58,438 nucleotides of DNA from Anaerococcus sp. (GCF_030825785.1 NZ_JAPJPG010000005.1:1-58438), one strand, 5' to 3'. Shown: positions 1 through 9,734, counted from the stretch's first letter. Program-made: numbers and translations. The notes: a model not told the origin generated them from the letters alone.

Positions 1-860
1 ATATAAATATCCTTTGCTTTGAGTAATAGATCATTTTCATTTTCATTATATGAATTTATCATAAGTATACAATACTTTCCTTCATGCTCAAATATATTGC
101 TTATCTCATCTTTTTCCTTAACCTTAGATTCCAATAGTAGTTGATCGTTTATATAAACGAAATCGGAATTTATAATTGAGTAGTTCCTTGCATTTTTATT
201 AAGGAATGATTTAAAACTTTTTGCATCTGTTATTTTATCTTTGATATTTTTAGCGACATTCTCATCATCGAATACCAAGACGTTATACTTGTATAGCCTA
301 TGAAGATTCTTATCTTTGTTATAAAATTCAACTACATATTTATCTTTAACCTTGTTCTTCTTAAGGTAGAGATCAAAATGAGCCTTCCTTATAGAATCAT
401 TATATAAGATATCATTCATAGAGTTTTCATTAAACCCTAAGGCGAGGATATTTGCCTTAAGTGAATCCTCACCATTTAGTTTATCTGAAATAATATTCTT
501 TAAACTATTTGATCCATTATCATCTAATTTAATATTATTAGACTCTAAATCTTTTTTCATAACTTGATCTTTAATCATAGAGTCAACAAGTTCATCTCTT
601 AGTATTTGATCATTAGTCTTCCCGTTTTTGCTCTTATTTTCTAAGTAAGATTCACCGTAGACCTTGCTATAATAGGCCTGATAAAATCTTAATTCTTTTG
701 AATATAAATCACTCGAAATGGTCTTTCCATCAACACTTGCTATGATATTGCTAGTAGTTCTATCCTTACTATTACATGAAGTAAGTGTGGCAAATAACAA
801 AAACGCTGTTAGTAAAATCTTACTTGTTTTCGTCTTCAGATTCTTTATTGTTTGCTTCAT
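1..860 (-). CDS. PrsA/SurA-like peptidyl-prolyl isomerase lipoprotein, 3' end outside window
   Basis: This gene runs off the left edge. The ATG at 860 opens a frame that stays open to base 1 (about 286 codons). The N-terminus is basic, then hydrophobic, and ends in an L-T-S-C lipobox at residues 26-29, so it should be an extracytoplasmic lipoprotein. After it come a SurA-N-like stretch (ASVDGKTISSDLY) and long charged helices, as in foldase lipoproteins. It lies directly downstream of prsA, overlaps its last 41 nt in another frame, and looks like a diverged paralogue from tandem duplication. No parvulin active-site block is visible in the part present. The start is the only ATG before the signal sequence; its Shine-Dalgarno is weak, which suggests translational coupling to prsA. 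Confidence 0.7.
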   Translation of the reverse strand, partial: MKQTIKNLKTKTSKILLTAFLLFATLTSCNSKDRTTSNIIASVDGKTISSDLYSKELRFYQAYYSKVYGESYLENKSKNGKTNDQILRDELVDSMIKDQVMKKDLESNNIKLDDNGSNSLKNIISDKLNGEDSLKANILALGFNENSMNDILYNDSIRKAHFDLYLKKNKVKDKYVVEFYNKDKNLHRLYKYNVLVFDDENVAKNIKDKITDAKSFKSFLNKNARNYSIINSDFVYINDQLLLESKVKEKDEISNIFEHEGKYCILMINSYNENENDLLLKAKDIY

Positions 861-1899
861 CTTTAGAATCTTCTACTTTTTCCTCTTTATCAGTAGTATC
901 TTCTTCTTTTTCTGTCTTTACTTCAGTTTCTGATCCTTTTGCATCATCACTAGCGTCTTTTTCACTTGCATTATCAGTAACTACATTTGCATCATCATGC
1001 AATTTCTTAATGTAATCTGCATATTTTTGATCTTTGATTTTCTTAGCGATTTCTTCTTTAGAATCTTCGAAAGAATCTGTTATTTTGTTAACCTTAATTA
1101 TATGATATCCGAATTGTGACTTAACTGGATCAGAAACTTCCCCTTCTTTCATAGAAAAAGCAGCATCTTCAAATTCCTTAACCATTTGACCTTTGGAGAA
1201 GGCACCTACAGCTCCACCGTTTTTAGCACTAGCAGTGTCAGTTGAGTATTCCTCTGCAAGCTTAGCAAAATCTTCTCCGTTATCAATTTTTTCTTTTACT
1301 TCTTTAGCAGTTTCTTCATCTTGAACTAAGATGTGAGATGCGTCAACCTTTACAAATTCATCTTTGTTATCTTCGAAATATTTTTTGATTTCATCTTCTG
1401 TAACTTCATTGTTAGAGTCGAACCATTCCCTATGTTTTTTATACATTAGGTCCTTTTTGAGAGTTTCTTTGAATTTATCTAAACTCATATTGTAATCATC
1501 TAGTGTCTTATCGAATTGTTCTTGACCACCAAAATTTTGTACAGATTGCATCAAAGCATCATCTACTTCTTTATCATCTATTTTAATATCATTTTTCTTG
1601 ATGTCATTTGCAATTAATTTATCTTGTACCATCATAGTTACGATAGAGTTTTTGAGTTGTTGTTGGCTAGCCAGCATTGATGCATAGAAGCTTAGCTCTT
1701 CCTTATAATCATCCTTACTAATCTTTTCTCCATCGACTATAGCTACAGTTTTATCATCGAGTTTTTCTGTTTTCTTATCTTTTACTTCCTCTGTTTGTTC
1801 TGTTTTATTGTTCGCACCTTCTCCTGCATCTTTATTTTGATTACATCCTGCAAATAACAAAGAAGCCATTAACATCACTGGTATAATTTTATTTTTCAT
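820..1899 (-). CDS. prsA: PrsA foldase lipoprotein (parvulin-type peptidyl-prolyl isomerase)
   Basis: Extracytoplasmic foldase that helps exported proteins fold after Sec translocation. The 359 residues begin with a lipoprotein signal (LLFAGC, modified Cys at 19). A SurA-N-like helical domain follows, opening with VAIVDGEKISKDDY. A parvulin/PPIC rotamase domain spans about residues 187-280 (DASHILV, NGGAVGAFSKGQM, FGYHIIKV). The C-terminal ~60 residues are very rich in Glu, Asp and Lys and probably disordered. The ATG at 1899 has a strong AAGGAG five bases upstream. It overlaps the end of mfd by 11 nt and is the penultimate visible gene of the rpiB-to-prsA minus-strand run. Identification is secure from the PPIC block; substrates cannot be inferred. 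Confidence 0.92.
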   Translation of the reverse strand: MKNKIIPVMLMASLLFAGCNQNKDAGEGANNKTEQTEEVKDKKTEKLDDKTVAIVDGEKISKDDYKEELSFYASMLASQQQLKNSIVTMMVQDKLIANDIKKNDIKIDDKEVDDALMQSVQNFGGQEQFDKTLDDYNMSLDKFKETLKKDLMYKKHREWFDSNNEVTEDEIKKYFEDNKDEFVKVDASHILVQDEETAKEVKEKIDNGEDFAKLAEEYSTDTASAKNGGAVGAFSKGQMVKEFEDAAFSMKEGEVSDPVKSQFGYHIIKVNKITDSFEDSKEEIAKKIKDQKYADYIKKLHDDANVVTDNASEKDASDDAKGSETEVKTEKEEDTTDKEEKVEDSKDEANNKESEDENK

Positions 1900-4800
1900 T
1901 TTTACTCCTTACTTTTTCGATTGTTTTTAATAGTTCATAGGTATCTAAGAGTTTGTTTCTAGATACTGGAATTTTAAACGCTGGATTAGTCGATAAATCA
2001 AGAGACATATCTCTTTCAAATGATTGATTAATCTCTGCCAATTCCTCAAAACTAAATGCATCCTTATTTTCGAAATATATGTTTACATTACCGCTTTTTT
2101 CTCTAATTTCACTAAATAATAATTCATCCGCCATAGATTTTATCAATGAAATGTACATTAAATTATCTACCATTATAGGTATATCGCCATATACATCTAT
2201 TAAATCAGCGACTAATTCATCATAGTCTTCTTGATTTTGAATTCTTGCAATTCTATTATAAATCTCAATCTTTTGTGCTTGGTCTTCAATATAAAAGTTA
2301 GGAATATATCCATCGACCTTTATATCGATATATACATCAGATTTATCTTTGATTTCTACTTCCTTACCACTAGCTTTTTCTACTGCTTCTTGAAGGAATT
2401 TAACATAGAGATCATATCCTATTGCTTCGACATGTCCTGATTGGCTTTCTCCCAAAAGATTTCCTGCTCCTCTTAATTCTAGGTCTTTCATAGCTATTTT
2501 ATAGCCTGAACCAAAATCTGAAAAGTCTCTTATAGATTTTAATCTTTTTTCACTAATCTCTGATAATATTTTTCCAGTCCTATAAGTAAAATATGCGTAG
2601 GAGGATCTATTTCCTCGCCCGATTCTTCCTTTAAGCTGATATAGCTGTCCAAGTCCCAACATATCAGAGTCATAGATTATTATGGTATTTACATTTGATA
2701 TATCCATCCCGGTTTCAATGATAGTTGTCGATAGGAGAATATCTATCTCACCATCTATGAATTCAAGCATTGTTTTTTCAATCTGCTTCGGACTGATCCT
2801 CCCGTGAATTATCGCTATATTTGCATCAGGAACAAGTTCTATTAGATGATTGTAGAGTTTTTCTATATCATTAACTCTGTTATAGACAAAATAGACTTGA
2901 CCATTTCTATTTAGCTCTCTTTCTATAGCTTGTTTAATAATACCATTATCATATTCAAGTACATAGGTATTTACAGGCATCCTTTCTTCAGGAGCTTCAT
3001 CTAAAGTAGATAGATCGCGGATTCCTGATAAGGACATCTGAAGGGTTCTTGGTATCGGAGTTGCTGACAATGTCAAGACATCAAGGGATGATTTTAATTC
3101 TTTTAATTTCTCTTTATGCTTAACACCAAATCTTTGCTCTTCATCTATAATCAATAGGCCAAGATTTTTATATCCTACATCTTTTGATAGTAATCTGTGA
3201 GTTCCAATAATTAAATCAACCTTTCCTGCTTTCAGATCCTTAATTATTAGTTTATTTTTTGAACTAGGATTAAATCTAGAAATCACTTGAACATTGACAG
3301 GAAACTTATCAAAGCGTCTTTTTATGGTCTCATAGTGCTGATTCGCAAGAATTGTAGTGGGAACTAGAAATGCTACTTGATACCCATCCATAATTGCCTT
3401 AAAGGCTGCCCTTATAGCAACTTCTGTCTTACCAAAACCCACATCGCCACATAGGAGTCTATCCATCGGTTTATCAGATTCCATGTCTTTTTTTATCTCT
3501 TCTATGGATCTTATTTGAGAATAAGTTTCTTCATAAGGGAAAGAATTTTCAAACTCGTTTTGCCAAGTCGTATCTTTTGAGAAAGCATGCCCCTTAATTT
3601 TAGATCTTTTAGCATACAATTCAACCAAATCATCTGCTATTTCATCAACAGCCTTTTTGGCTCTTGCTTTAGCCTTTTGCCAGGTTTGAGTCCCCAAAGA
3701 CGAAAGTTTTGGGCTTTCCCCTCTACTTCCTATATATTTACTTATTAGATTCATCTGATCTACTGGTACGAAGAGTTTATCTGTTCCTCGATATTCGATG
3801 ACTATAAAGTCTTTTTCAATATTATTTACTTCAATTTTTTCAAGACCCTTATATATACCGATACCGTTATTTTCATGAACTACATAATCTCCAATATCAA
3901 GGTCAGAATAATTGATAATATCTCTAGACGAGGTCTTGTTCTTTGATTTTTTCTTTCGAGCCTTTCTTTCACTACCATAAATTTCCTTATGGGTAAAAAC
4001 ATAAAAGTCTAGATCATAAATATAATATCCGCTACTACTTGTAGCATTTGCGATTTGTATAGGGATTTTCTCGAAACTTTCACCTATGCCAACTTTTGAA
4101 ACTTGCGTAAAATCTTTTTCTAAATACGCATCTATCAGCTGAAAAGCAGTTTTTTCATTACCTTCAAGTATTAATACCTTTTTGTCGCTATTAGCAAGTT
4201 CTATTGTCCTATCTATGAAATAATCTACTCGTCGATTGAAATTTTCTGATTCTATTGTTTTTATCTCTATAATTTTTCTAGGATTAAAGAGCTTTGATTT
4301 TTTTAGAATAGATGTTAGGTTTATTATTCTAAAATTATCTATTTGTTCATAAATATCATCAATCAGTATTCTTGCATGCTCAAAAGATTTGAAAACCTCA
4401 TTATTCTCCATTTGTAGACTCAAGTCTTCGAGGAAATTTTCGTAAAAGTTATCATAGTCTTCTATAACTCTAGCAACATCATCAAAAAATATCAGACCAC
4501 TCTTTGGGATATAATCTAAGAAACTAGAATAGTCATCCTTTCTATAGGGATTTACAAGGTCAATATTACTAACAAACATACTCTCTTCAATAAAAGCTGT
4601 AATTTGTTTATATTTATCTATGAGCTTCTGTCGATTTATTTCCTTTGAATCATTATCTAAAGACATTATTTCCCTGTTAATATTTTTTATCACCTTATCA
4701 TAATCGTCTTTTGAATATATAAGTTCAGTAACAGGGCTAATTTCAGCCTCAGAAATCTTTTCTATTGTTCTTTGACTGTCCTTATCAAATAATCTGATGG

Positions 4801-5401
4801 AGTCTACCTCGTCATCGAATAGTTCAATTCTAACTGGATTGTCGTATGAAACGGGCCAGAAATCTATAATAGAACCTCTCTTAGCGAAGTCTCCCTTATT
4901 CTCTACAAGAGAATTAGCTGTATAGTTAAGATTTATAAGATTTTCTATGAAGTTATTAACGTCAATAATATCTTCATCTTTTATTTTAACAAAAGACTTG
5001 TTAAATCTATCTAAAGTGGTCAGTTTATTTGTCATAGCCTTTAGTGTAGTTATGACTATAAAGTTTTCTCCCTTAGCAAGCTTCGTTAGAACTTCCATCC
5101 TTTGAGAAAGCTTTCTATTATCTATTGACTTAATATTATAAAAATTAATATCCAAACTAGGGAACAAATATGCCTTATTTTCTATAATTCCGTTTATACT
5201 ATCGAGATAAATCTCAGCCCTTTTTTCATTTTCTGCAATTATTACTAGGCTTTCTTTAAACTTTTCAAACAAAGCAAGGACTAAGTGAGGCTTGAAACCG
5301 TCAGTTAGTCCTGATAAATATATAGGTGAATAATCATCTATATTATTTTCTATTTGCTTAAATTGCTCTAAAGAGTTGATATTTTCTAATAATTTATTCA
5401 T
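1889..5401 (-). CDS. mfd: Transcription-repair coupling factor Mfd
   Basis: Superfamily 2 translocase that removes RNA polymerase stalled at lesions and recruits UvrA. The 1170-residue length is normal. Visible in order: a UvrB-like N-terminal part, a CarD-like RNA polymerase interaction domain (GDYVVHENNGIGIYKGLEK), a RecG-like motor with Walker A GDVGFGKTE, the DEEQRFGV box and SATPIPRTLQMSLSGIRD, then motifs IVE (STTIIETGMDISN) and VI (QLKGRIGRG), and the C-terminal TRCF domain. A TTG at 5404 is also in frame, but the ATG at 5401 has GGAAG at better spacing. It overlaps pth by 8 nt and prsA by 11 nt. The pth-mfd order is widespread in Firmicutes. Confidence 0.97.
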   Translation of the reverse strand: MNKLLENINSLEQFKQIENNIDDYSPIYLSGLTDGFKPHLVLALFEKFKESLVIIAENEKRAEIYLDSINGIIENKAYLFPSLDINFYNIKSIDNRKLSQRMEVLTKLAKGENFIVITTLKAMTNKLTTLDRFNKSFVKIKDEDIIDVNNFIENLINLNYTANSLVENKGDFAKRGSIIDFWPVSYDNPVRIELFDDEVDSIRLFDKDSQRTIEKISEAEISPVTELIYSKDDYDKVIKNINREIMSLDNDSKEINRQKLIDKYKQITAFIEESMFVSNIDLVNPYRKDDYSSFLDYIPKSGLIFFDDVARVIEDYDNFYENFLEDLSLQMENNEVFKSFEHARILIDDIYEQIDNFRIINLTSILKKSKLFNPRKIIEIKTIESENFNRRVDYFIDRTIELANSDKKVLILEGNEKTAFQLIDAYLEKDFTQVSKVGIGESFEKIPIQIANATSSSGYYIYDLDFYVFTHKEIYGSERKARKKKSKNKTSSRDIINYSDLDIGDYVVHENNGIGIYKGLEKIEVNNIEKDFIVIEYRGTDKLFVPVDQMNLISKYIGSRGESPKLSSLGTQTWQKAKARAKKAVDEIADDLVELYAKRSKIKGHAFSKDTTWQNEFENSFPYEETYSQIRSIEEIKKDMESDKPMDRLLCGDVGFGKTEVAIRAAFKAIMDGYQVAFLVPTTILANQHYETIKRRFDKFPVNVQVISRFNPSSKNKLIIKDLKAGKVDLIIGTHRLLSKDVGYKNLGLLIIDEEQRFGVKHKEKLKELKSSLDVLTLSATPIPRTLQMSLSGIRDLSTLDEAPEERMPVNTYVLEYDNGIIKQAIERELNRNGQVYFVYNRVNDIEKLYNHLIELVPDANIAIIHGRISPKQIEKTMLEFIDGEIDILLSTTIIETGMDISNVNTIIIYDSDMLGLGQLYQLKGRIGRGNRSSYAYFTYRTGKILSEISEKRLKSIRDFSDFGSGYKIAMKDLELRGAGNLLGESQSGHVEAIGYDLYVKFLQEAVEKASGKEVEIKDKSDVYIDIKVDGYIPNFYIEDQAQKIEIYNRIARIQNQEDYDELVADLIDVYGDIPIMVDNLMYISLIKSMADELLFSEIREKSGNVNIYFENKDAFSFEELAEINQSFERDMSLDLSTNPAFKIPVSRNKLLDTYELLKTIEKVRSKNEK

Positions 5402-5981
5402 CAATATCTTCCACTAATCTAACAGAATTGTACAGATTCATTGACTTATCAATATTTTCTTCTATTATAGTTTCGATAGACTTGCTCGCTATATCAATTT
5501 CATTTCGTATTATTTCTGCTTCTTTTTCGCTAAATCCACTTAGGACAAAATTTGCCAAATCCATATATTCTGGTTTCTTTCCTACTGCTATCTTTATCCT
5601 TGGGAAAGAGTCATCTTGAATTTGATAAATAATGGATTTCATTCCGTTATGAGTCCCAGCTGATCCTTTTTTTCTTATCCTTATACTTCCAAAATCTATA
5701 TCTATATCGTCGTAAATTACGATTAATTTGTCAGTATCAAATTTGTAGAAATTCTTTAAGTCCCTTACTGCTTCTCCTGAATTATTCATGTATGTTTGTG
5801 GTTTTACGAGCATGACTTTATGGCCAGAAATTGTTCCCTGACCATAGAGTGATTTGAATTTAGATTTTCTGACATCTATATTATGTTTCCTTGCAAGATA
5901 ATCAATTGTCAAAAACCCAACATTATGTCTTGTATTTTCGTATTTTGATCCAGGATTACCTAATCCTACGATATAATACAT
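5394..5981 (-). CDS. pth: Peptidyl-tRNA hydrolase
   Basis: Releases tRNA from peptidyl-tRNA dropped by ribosomes. The 195 residues carry the family signatures: IVGLGNPGSKYENTRHNVGF at the N-terminus with catalytic His19 and Asn9, KPQTYMNNSGEA with substrate-contacting Asn66/67, IYDDIDIDFG with Asp91/92, and GTHNGMKSI with Asn112. The ATG shares one base with the prs stop codon (TAATG), giving tight translational coupling. The gene sits between prs and mfd, a long-conserved Gram-positive order. Confidence 0.97.
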   Translation of the reverse strand: MYYIVGLGNPGSKYENTRHNVGFLTIDYLARKHNIDVRKSKFKSLYGQGTISGHKVMLVKPQTYMNNSGEAVRDLKNFYKFDTDKLIVIYDDIDIDFGSIRIRKKGSAGTHNGMKSIIYQIQDDSFPRIKIAVGKKPEYMDLANFVLSGFSEKEAEIIRNEIDIASKSIETIIEENIDKSMNLYNSVRLVEDIDE

Positions 5982-6970
5982 TATCTACCATCCACGAATA
6001 GTCCACTTATTGATTCATAAGTATTAATTCTGTGAATTGCTTCAGATAATAAAGGAGCTATAGACATTTGAGTTATCTTATCTATGTTCTTATCTTCGTC
6101 TAGGGCTATGGTATCAGTTATTACTACTTCTTTCACATTTGATTTATTTATTTTATCAATTGCATCTCCACTAAAGACACCATGAGTCGCAACAAGATAT
6201 ACATCTTTAGCACCACTGTTAATTAAAAAGTCACCTGCGTTAGTAATTGTCCCTGCAGTGTCAATCATATCATCAACAATTATTGCATGTTTACCCTTAA
6301 AGTCTCCAATCACAGACATAACTTCAGAAACATTTGGTTTTGGTCTTCTTTTTTCAATTATAGCTATAGGAAGCTTTAGATAGTCTGCAAACTCTCTTGC
6401 TCTTCTAACTCCACCTAAGTCGGGGCTTACTACTACAAATTCATCTGGTCTATCATAAGCAAAATCCTTAAAATGAGTTGAAAGATGTCTTATAGCAGAG
6501 AAATGGTCGACAGGTATATCAAAATATCCTTGGATTTGTCCAGCGTGAAGGTCCATTGTAATAACCCTATCAGCTCCTGCTACTGTAAGCAGATTTGCTA
6601 CAAGCTTCGCAGTAATTGGCTCACGACCTCTAGTCTTTCTATCCTGTCTAGCATATCCGTAATAAGGTATTATCGCATTTACGTATCCTGCTGATGCTCT
6701 TCTACAAGCATCAATCATAATAAGTAATTCCATCAAATTATCATTAGTAGGATTAGAGGTTGGTTGCATTATAAACACATCTTTACCTCTTATGGATTCA
6801 TTTATTTTGATAGATATTTCTCCATCTTTAAATTTCTCAATATCTGCTTCAGTTAGTTCAACTCCTAGATGTTTAGCAACACTTTCAGCAAGTTTCTTAT
6901 TAGAGTTACCTGTTAAAAGCTTCAATTCCCCTCTTTGAATATATGAGCCTCTATTACAATTTGATGTCAT
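5981..6970 (-). CDS. prs: Ribose-phosphate pyrophosphokinase (PRPP synthetase)
   Basis: Makes PRPP from ribose 5-phosphate and ATP for purine, pyrimidine, NAD, His and Trp synthesis. The 329 residues show the class I features: KFKDGEISIKI, the RQDRKTRGREPITAK flexible-loop region, VITMDLHAGQIQGYF, the VVSPDLGGVRRAREFAD segment and the PRPP-binding HAIIVDDMIDTAGT. The N-terminus is about 12 residues longer than typical. The ATG at 6970 overlaps the glmU TGA (ATGA) and has AAAGGAG seven bases upstream, so coupling with glmU is likely. Purine salvage genes that use its product, such as apt, are also in this window. Confidence 0.97.
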   Translation of the reverse strand: MTSNCNRGSYIQRGELKLLTGNSNKKLAESVAKHLGVELTEADIEKFKDGEISIKINESIRGKDVFIMQPTSNPTNDNLMELLIMIDACRRASAGYVNAIIPYYGYARQDRKTRGREPITAKLVANLLTVAGADRVITMDLHAGQIQGYFDIPVDHFSAIRHLSTHFKDFAYDRPDEFVVVSPDLGGVRRAREFADYLKLPIAIIEKRRPKPNVSEVMSVIGDFKGKHAIIVDDMIDTAGTITNAGDFLINSGAKDVYLVATHGVFSGDAIDKINKSNVKEVVITDTIALDEDKNIDKITQMSIAPLLSEAIHRINTYESISGLFVDGR

Positions 6971-8361
6971 TTTTTCTCCTTTAATTTTTCTTGATCTCTT
7001 TTTTTCTTTTTATCTACGTAGCCTGCAATATTTTTTTGCTCTGCTCTCTCTATTGATAACTCTCCCTTATCAATATCTTTAGTAATAGTAGATCCTGCTG
7101 CTACATATCCTTCAGAAGCAATGTTTACTGGTGCTACTATATTAGAATTTGACCCTATAAAAGCACCATCTCCAACTACAGACCTATGTTTAAATTTACC
7201 ATCATAATTAACAAAAATCACGCCACAACCAACATTAATATCTTTACCTAAATCACAATCTCCTATATAAGCCAAATGACCAGCCTTACAACCATCACCC
7301 ATACTGGCATTTTTAACCTCAACAAAATTGCCAATGTGAACATTTTTATCCAAATGCGCCTTTGGTCTAAGATGTGAAAAAGGTCCAATATTACTAGATT
7401 CTTCCATGATAGATTTTTCTATTACAGAATTGTCTATTCTCACATTATTGTAAATTTTCGAATCTTCAATTCTAGATGATCCCTCAATCACACAATTAGA
7501 TCCAATCTCAGTCTTACCTAGAATTTTCACATTTCCAGATATAACTGTGTCTTGTCCTATTATTACTCCAGGTTCAATTGTGACCGTATCTGGTGTCTCG
7601 ATTATTACTCCATCAAACATGTACTCTTCATTTATTCTCTGTCTAAGAATTCTACCAGCCTCTGCTAGTTCCTTTTTGTTGTTAATTCCATAGAATAAAT
7701 CAGCTTCCTCATTCATAAAAGCCATTGATTTTTCGTTTTTATTATGGAGAATTTCAATGCAATCAGTTAAGTATAATTCATTTTGGTCATTATCTGTATT
7801 TATTTCTTTTAGGGCATTTTTAAGAGAGGCTCCATTAAAGATATAAATACCTGTATTTATTTCGTTAATGTCTAATTGGTCATCTCTAAGATCCCTATGC
7901 TCTGTAATTTGCAAGAAATTTCCGGTTTTATCTCTTATTATTCTTCCATATCCACTAGGATCTGATACTTTGGTAGATAAGACAGAAACACTTGACTTAT
8001 TTTCTATGTGTCTATCAACGAATTCTTCAAGTGCCTCCTTAGTTATAAGTGGTATGTCACCATTTAATACAAGCACCTCATCATTATCCTCTATATAGTC
8101 GCTACATAGGCTTACAGCATATCCCGTTCCGTAAGGGTATGCTGGCCCAATTTTCTGCTCTATTATCTCACACGTATCGAACATTTTACCTATAGCTTCT
8201 CTGTTCTTACCTGAGATGATAATAGTTTCAGAATTTTCTAACTTACTTGCTTCATAAACATATCTAATTATTTCTTTATTAAGTAACTTGTGAAGGACCT
8301 TGCTTGTAGATGATTTCATCCTAGTTCCTTCACCTGCTGCCATTATAATAACTTTTAACAT
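6967..8361 (-). CDS. glmU: Bifunctional UDP-GlcNAc pyrophosphorylase / glucosamine-1-phosphate acetyltransferase
   Basis: Cytoplasmic enzyme for the last two steps to UDP-GlcNAc, the peptidoglycan precursor. The 464-residue length is typical. The N-terminal nucleotidyltransferase domain starts with IIMAAGEGTRMKS and has PYGTGYAV and LNGDIPLI. From about residue 250 a left-handed beta-helix of hexapeptide repeats holds the acetyltransferase site (HLRPKAHL, HIGNFVEVKNA, GHLAYIGDC, NYDGKFKH). The start lies four bases after the deoD stop with only a weak Shine-Dalgarno, so translation probably follows deoD. glmU-prs-pth-mfd is a conserved Firmicutes cluster. Confidence 0.97.
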   Translation of the reverse strand: MLKVIIMAAGEGTRMKSSTSKVLHKLLNKEIIRYVYEASKLENSETIIISGKNREAIGKMFDTCEIIEQKIGPAYPYGTGYAVSLCSDYIEDNDEVLVLNGDIPLITKEALEEFVDRHIENKSSVSVLSTKVSDPSGYGRIIRDKTGNFLQITEHRDLRDDQLDINEINTGIYIFNGASLKNALKEINTDNDQNELYLTDCIEILHNKNEKSMAFMNEEADLFYGINNKKELAEAGRILRQRINEEYMFDGVIIETPDTVTIEPGVIIGQDTVISGNVKILGKTEIGSNCVIEGSSRIEDSKIYNNVRIDNSVIEKSIMEESSNIGPFSHLRPKAHLDKNVHIGNFVEVKNASMGDGCKAGHLAYIGDCDLGKDINVGCGVIFVNYDGKFKHRSVVGDGAFIGSNSNIVAPVNIASEGYVAAGSTITKDIDKGELSIERAEQKNIAGYVDKKKKRDQEKLKEKK

Positions 8362-8364
8362 ATA

Positions 8365-9084
8365 TTATTCCGGTGCCACTTCTAGAGCAAGTTCCATCAT
8401 ATTTGTATATGAAGTTTGCCTATTCTCAGCGCTATCAGCAACATTTTCGACAAGTGAATCACTAATTGTGAATATTCCTAGACCCTTTTTACCGTGTTTC
8501 TTGGCTGCCATAAATAGGCCGTATGATTCCATTTCTACACATAAAACGCCATATTTCTGTAGGTTCTCAAAAACTTCTTTTGGCATATCATTGTAAAATT
8601 GATCTGATGAGTGAACTTGTCCACAGTGGGTAGTATAGCCTAATTCATTTGATTTTTCATAGGCTTGTAATAATAAGTCGAAATCTGGTGTTGATGAAAA
8701 ATGTATATTTCCAAATAAATTATCATTAATAGATGATTCAGAACAAGCTGCTGATGCAATTACAATATCGTGTAGTTTCACATCTTCTTGCATGGAACCT
8801 GCTGTTCCTACTCTAATAATAGTATCTACATCATAGAATTGAAATAATTCGTTGTAATAAATCATTGATGATGGAATTCCCATTCCACTTCCCATAACAG
8901 AAACTCTTTTTCCCTTATAGTAACCTGTATATCCAAGCATTCCTCGAGTTTCATTAAACTGAGTAACATCCGTTAAGAAATTATCTGCAATATATTTTGC
9001 TCTAAGAGGATCTCCTGGCATTAATACTGTCTTTGCAATTTGATCAGCACTTGTTGCTGATATGTGTGGTGTAGGTATACTCAA
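8365..9084 (-). CDS. deoD: Purine nucleoside phosphorylase, DeoD type
   Basis: Phosphorolysis of purine (deoxy)nucleosides to base and (deoxy)ribose 1-phosphate in salvage. The 239 residues match the hexameric DeoD class: VLMPGDPLRAKYIADNFL, the GSGMGIPS phosphate loop, RVGTAGS, and CVEMESYGLF with the ribose-contacting Glu. The start is a TTG at 9084, supported by AAAGGAG seven bases upstream and no alternative ATG nearby. It lies 67 nt after rpiB, likely in one transcript; the gap also contains an AT-rich TATATA-like element that could be a weak internal promoter. Its sugar product links to pentose metabolism with RpiB. Confidence 0.95.
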   Translation of the reverse strand: MSIPTPHISATSADQIAKTVLMPGDPLRAKYIADNFLTDVTQFNETRGMLGYTGYYKGKRVSVMGSGMGIPSSMIYYNELFQFYDVDTIIRVGTAGSMQEDVKLHDIVIASAACSESSINDNLFGNIHFSSTPDFDLLLQAYEKSNELGYTTHCGQVHSSDQFYNDMPKEVFENLQKYGVLCVEMESYGLFMAAKKHGKKGLGIFTISDSLVENVADSAENRQTSYTNMMELALEVAPE

Positions 9085-9151
9085 ATTTATCTCCTTTAAA
9101 ATATTCTCACTTATATAATAACATTTTTTATGAAAATTTAAAACAGAACTC

Positions 9152-9601
9152 CTAAGCTTTATTGGATTTTTCTATATCCATAATTTTATCTACTCTTCGT
9201 TGATGTCTTCCGCCTTCAAATTTAGTATTGACAAATTCATCCACAATCATTCTACATGTTTCAGAGCCTATGACGCGAGCTCCCATACATAGGGTATTAG
9301 CATTATTATGGGCCCTACTCATCCTTGCTGAGTAAGCTTCAGAAACGCACGCTGCCCTAATACCCTGAATCTTATTTGCTGAAATACTCATACCAAGTCC
9401 AGTACCACAAATTAAGATAGCAAAATCAGCTCTTCCTTCAATCACCTCGGTACAAGCCTTTTTTGCATAATCGCTATAATCTACAGACTCACTGTTGTAA
9501 GCTCCTACATGATATACCTCATGCCCAAGCTTTTCTAATTCATCCTTTACTACTTCTTCTAAATCAAGACCTCCATGGTCATTTCCTATTACATATTTCA
9601 T
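9152..9601 (-). CDS. rpiB: Ribose-5-phosphate isomerase B family (RpiB/LacAB)
   Basis: Interconverts ribulose 5-phosphate and ribose 5-phosphate, feeding Prs two genes downstream. The 149 residues show YVIGNDHGG at the N-terminus, the anion-hole and catalytic Cys segment LICGTGLGMSISANK (Cys65), and NNANTLCMGARVIG. Galactose-6-phosphate isomerase subunits share this fold, but the single gene and its position next to deoD and prs favour RpiB. GGAGAG sits properly before the ATG at 9601. It appears to be the first gene of the minus-strand run. Confidence 0.93.
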   Translation of the reverse strand: MKYVIGNDHGGLDLEEVVKDELEKLGHEVYHVGAYNSESVDYSDYAKKACTEVIEGRADFAILICGTGLGMSISANKIQGIRAACVSEAYSARMSRAHNNANTLCMGARVIGSETCRMIVDEFVNTKFEGGRHQRRVDKIMDIEKSNKA

Positions 9602-9619
9602 ATTCTCTCCTTTGCTATT

Positions 9620-9647
9620 AATATACTTTTAGCTAAATTCTAATCAA
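9620..9647 (-). promoter_or_regulatory. Putative promoter of the rpiB operon
   Basis: On the minus strand a TTGATT -35-like hexamer (9642-9647) and a TATATT -10-like hexamer (9620-9625) are separated by 16 bp, starting about 20 bp before the rpiB ATG. It would drive the whole rpiB-to-prsA run. The hexamers are imperfect, so this is a prediction only. Confidence 0.45.
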
Positions 9648-9685
9648 TTATTAATATCAATTGACTCACTTTATTATATAAATAT

Positions 9686-9693
9686 GGTATAAT
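9686..9693 (+). promoter_or_regulatory. Extended -10 element of the murC promoter
   Basis: A TATAAT at 9688-9693 preceded by TGG-like bases (extended -10) lies 42 bp before the murC ATG. No good -35 at 17 bp is visible; a TTGACT at 9661 is too far upstream. The murC Shine-Dalgarno AAGGAG is at 9723-9728. Confidence 0.5.
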
Positions 9694-9734
9694 AAAAACA
9701 CCCATACAGTATAGATAATAACTAAGGAGAATAT

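Noticed and set aside
785..1015. Ser/Phe-rich plus-strand frames at 718-1015
   Set aside because: They are antisense shadows of the acidic prsA tail; low complexity, no ribosome site, and the minus-strand genes explain the region.
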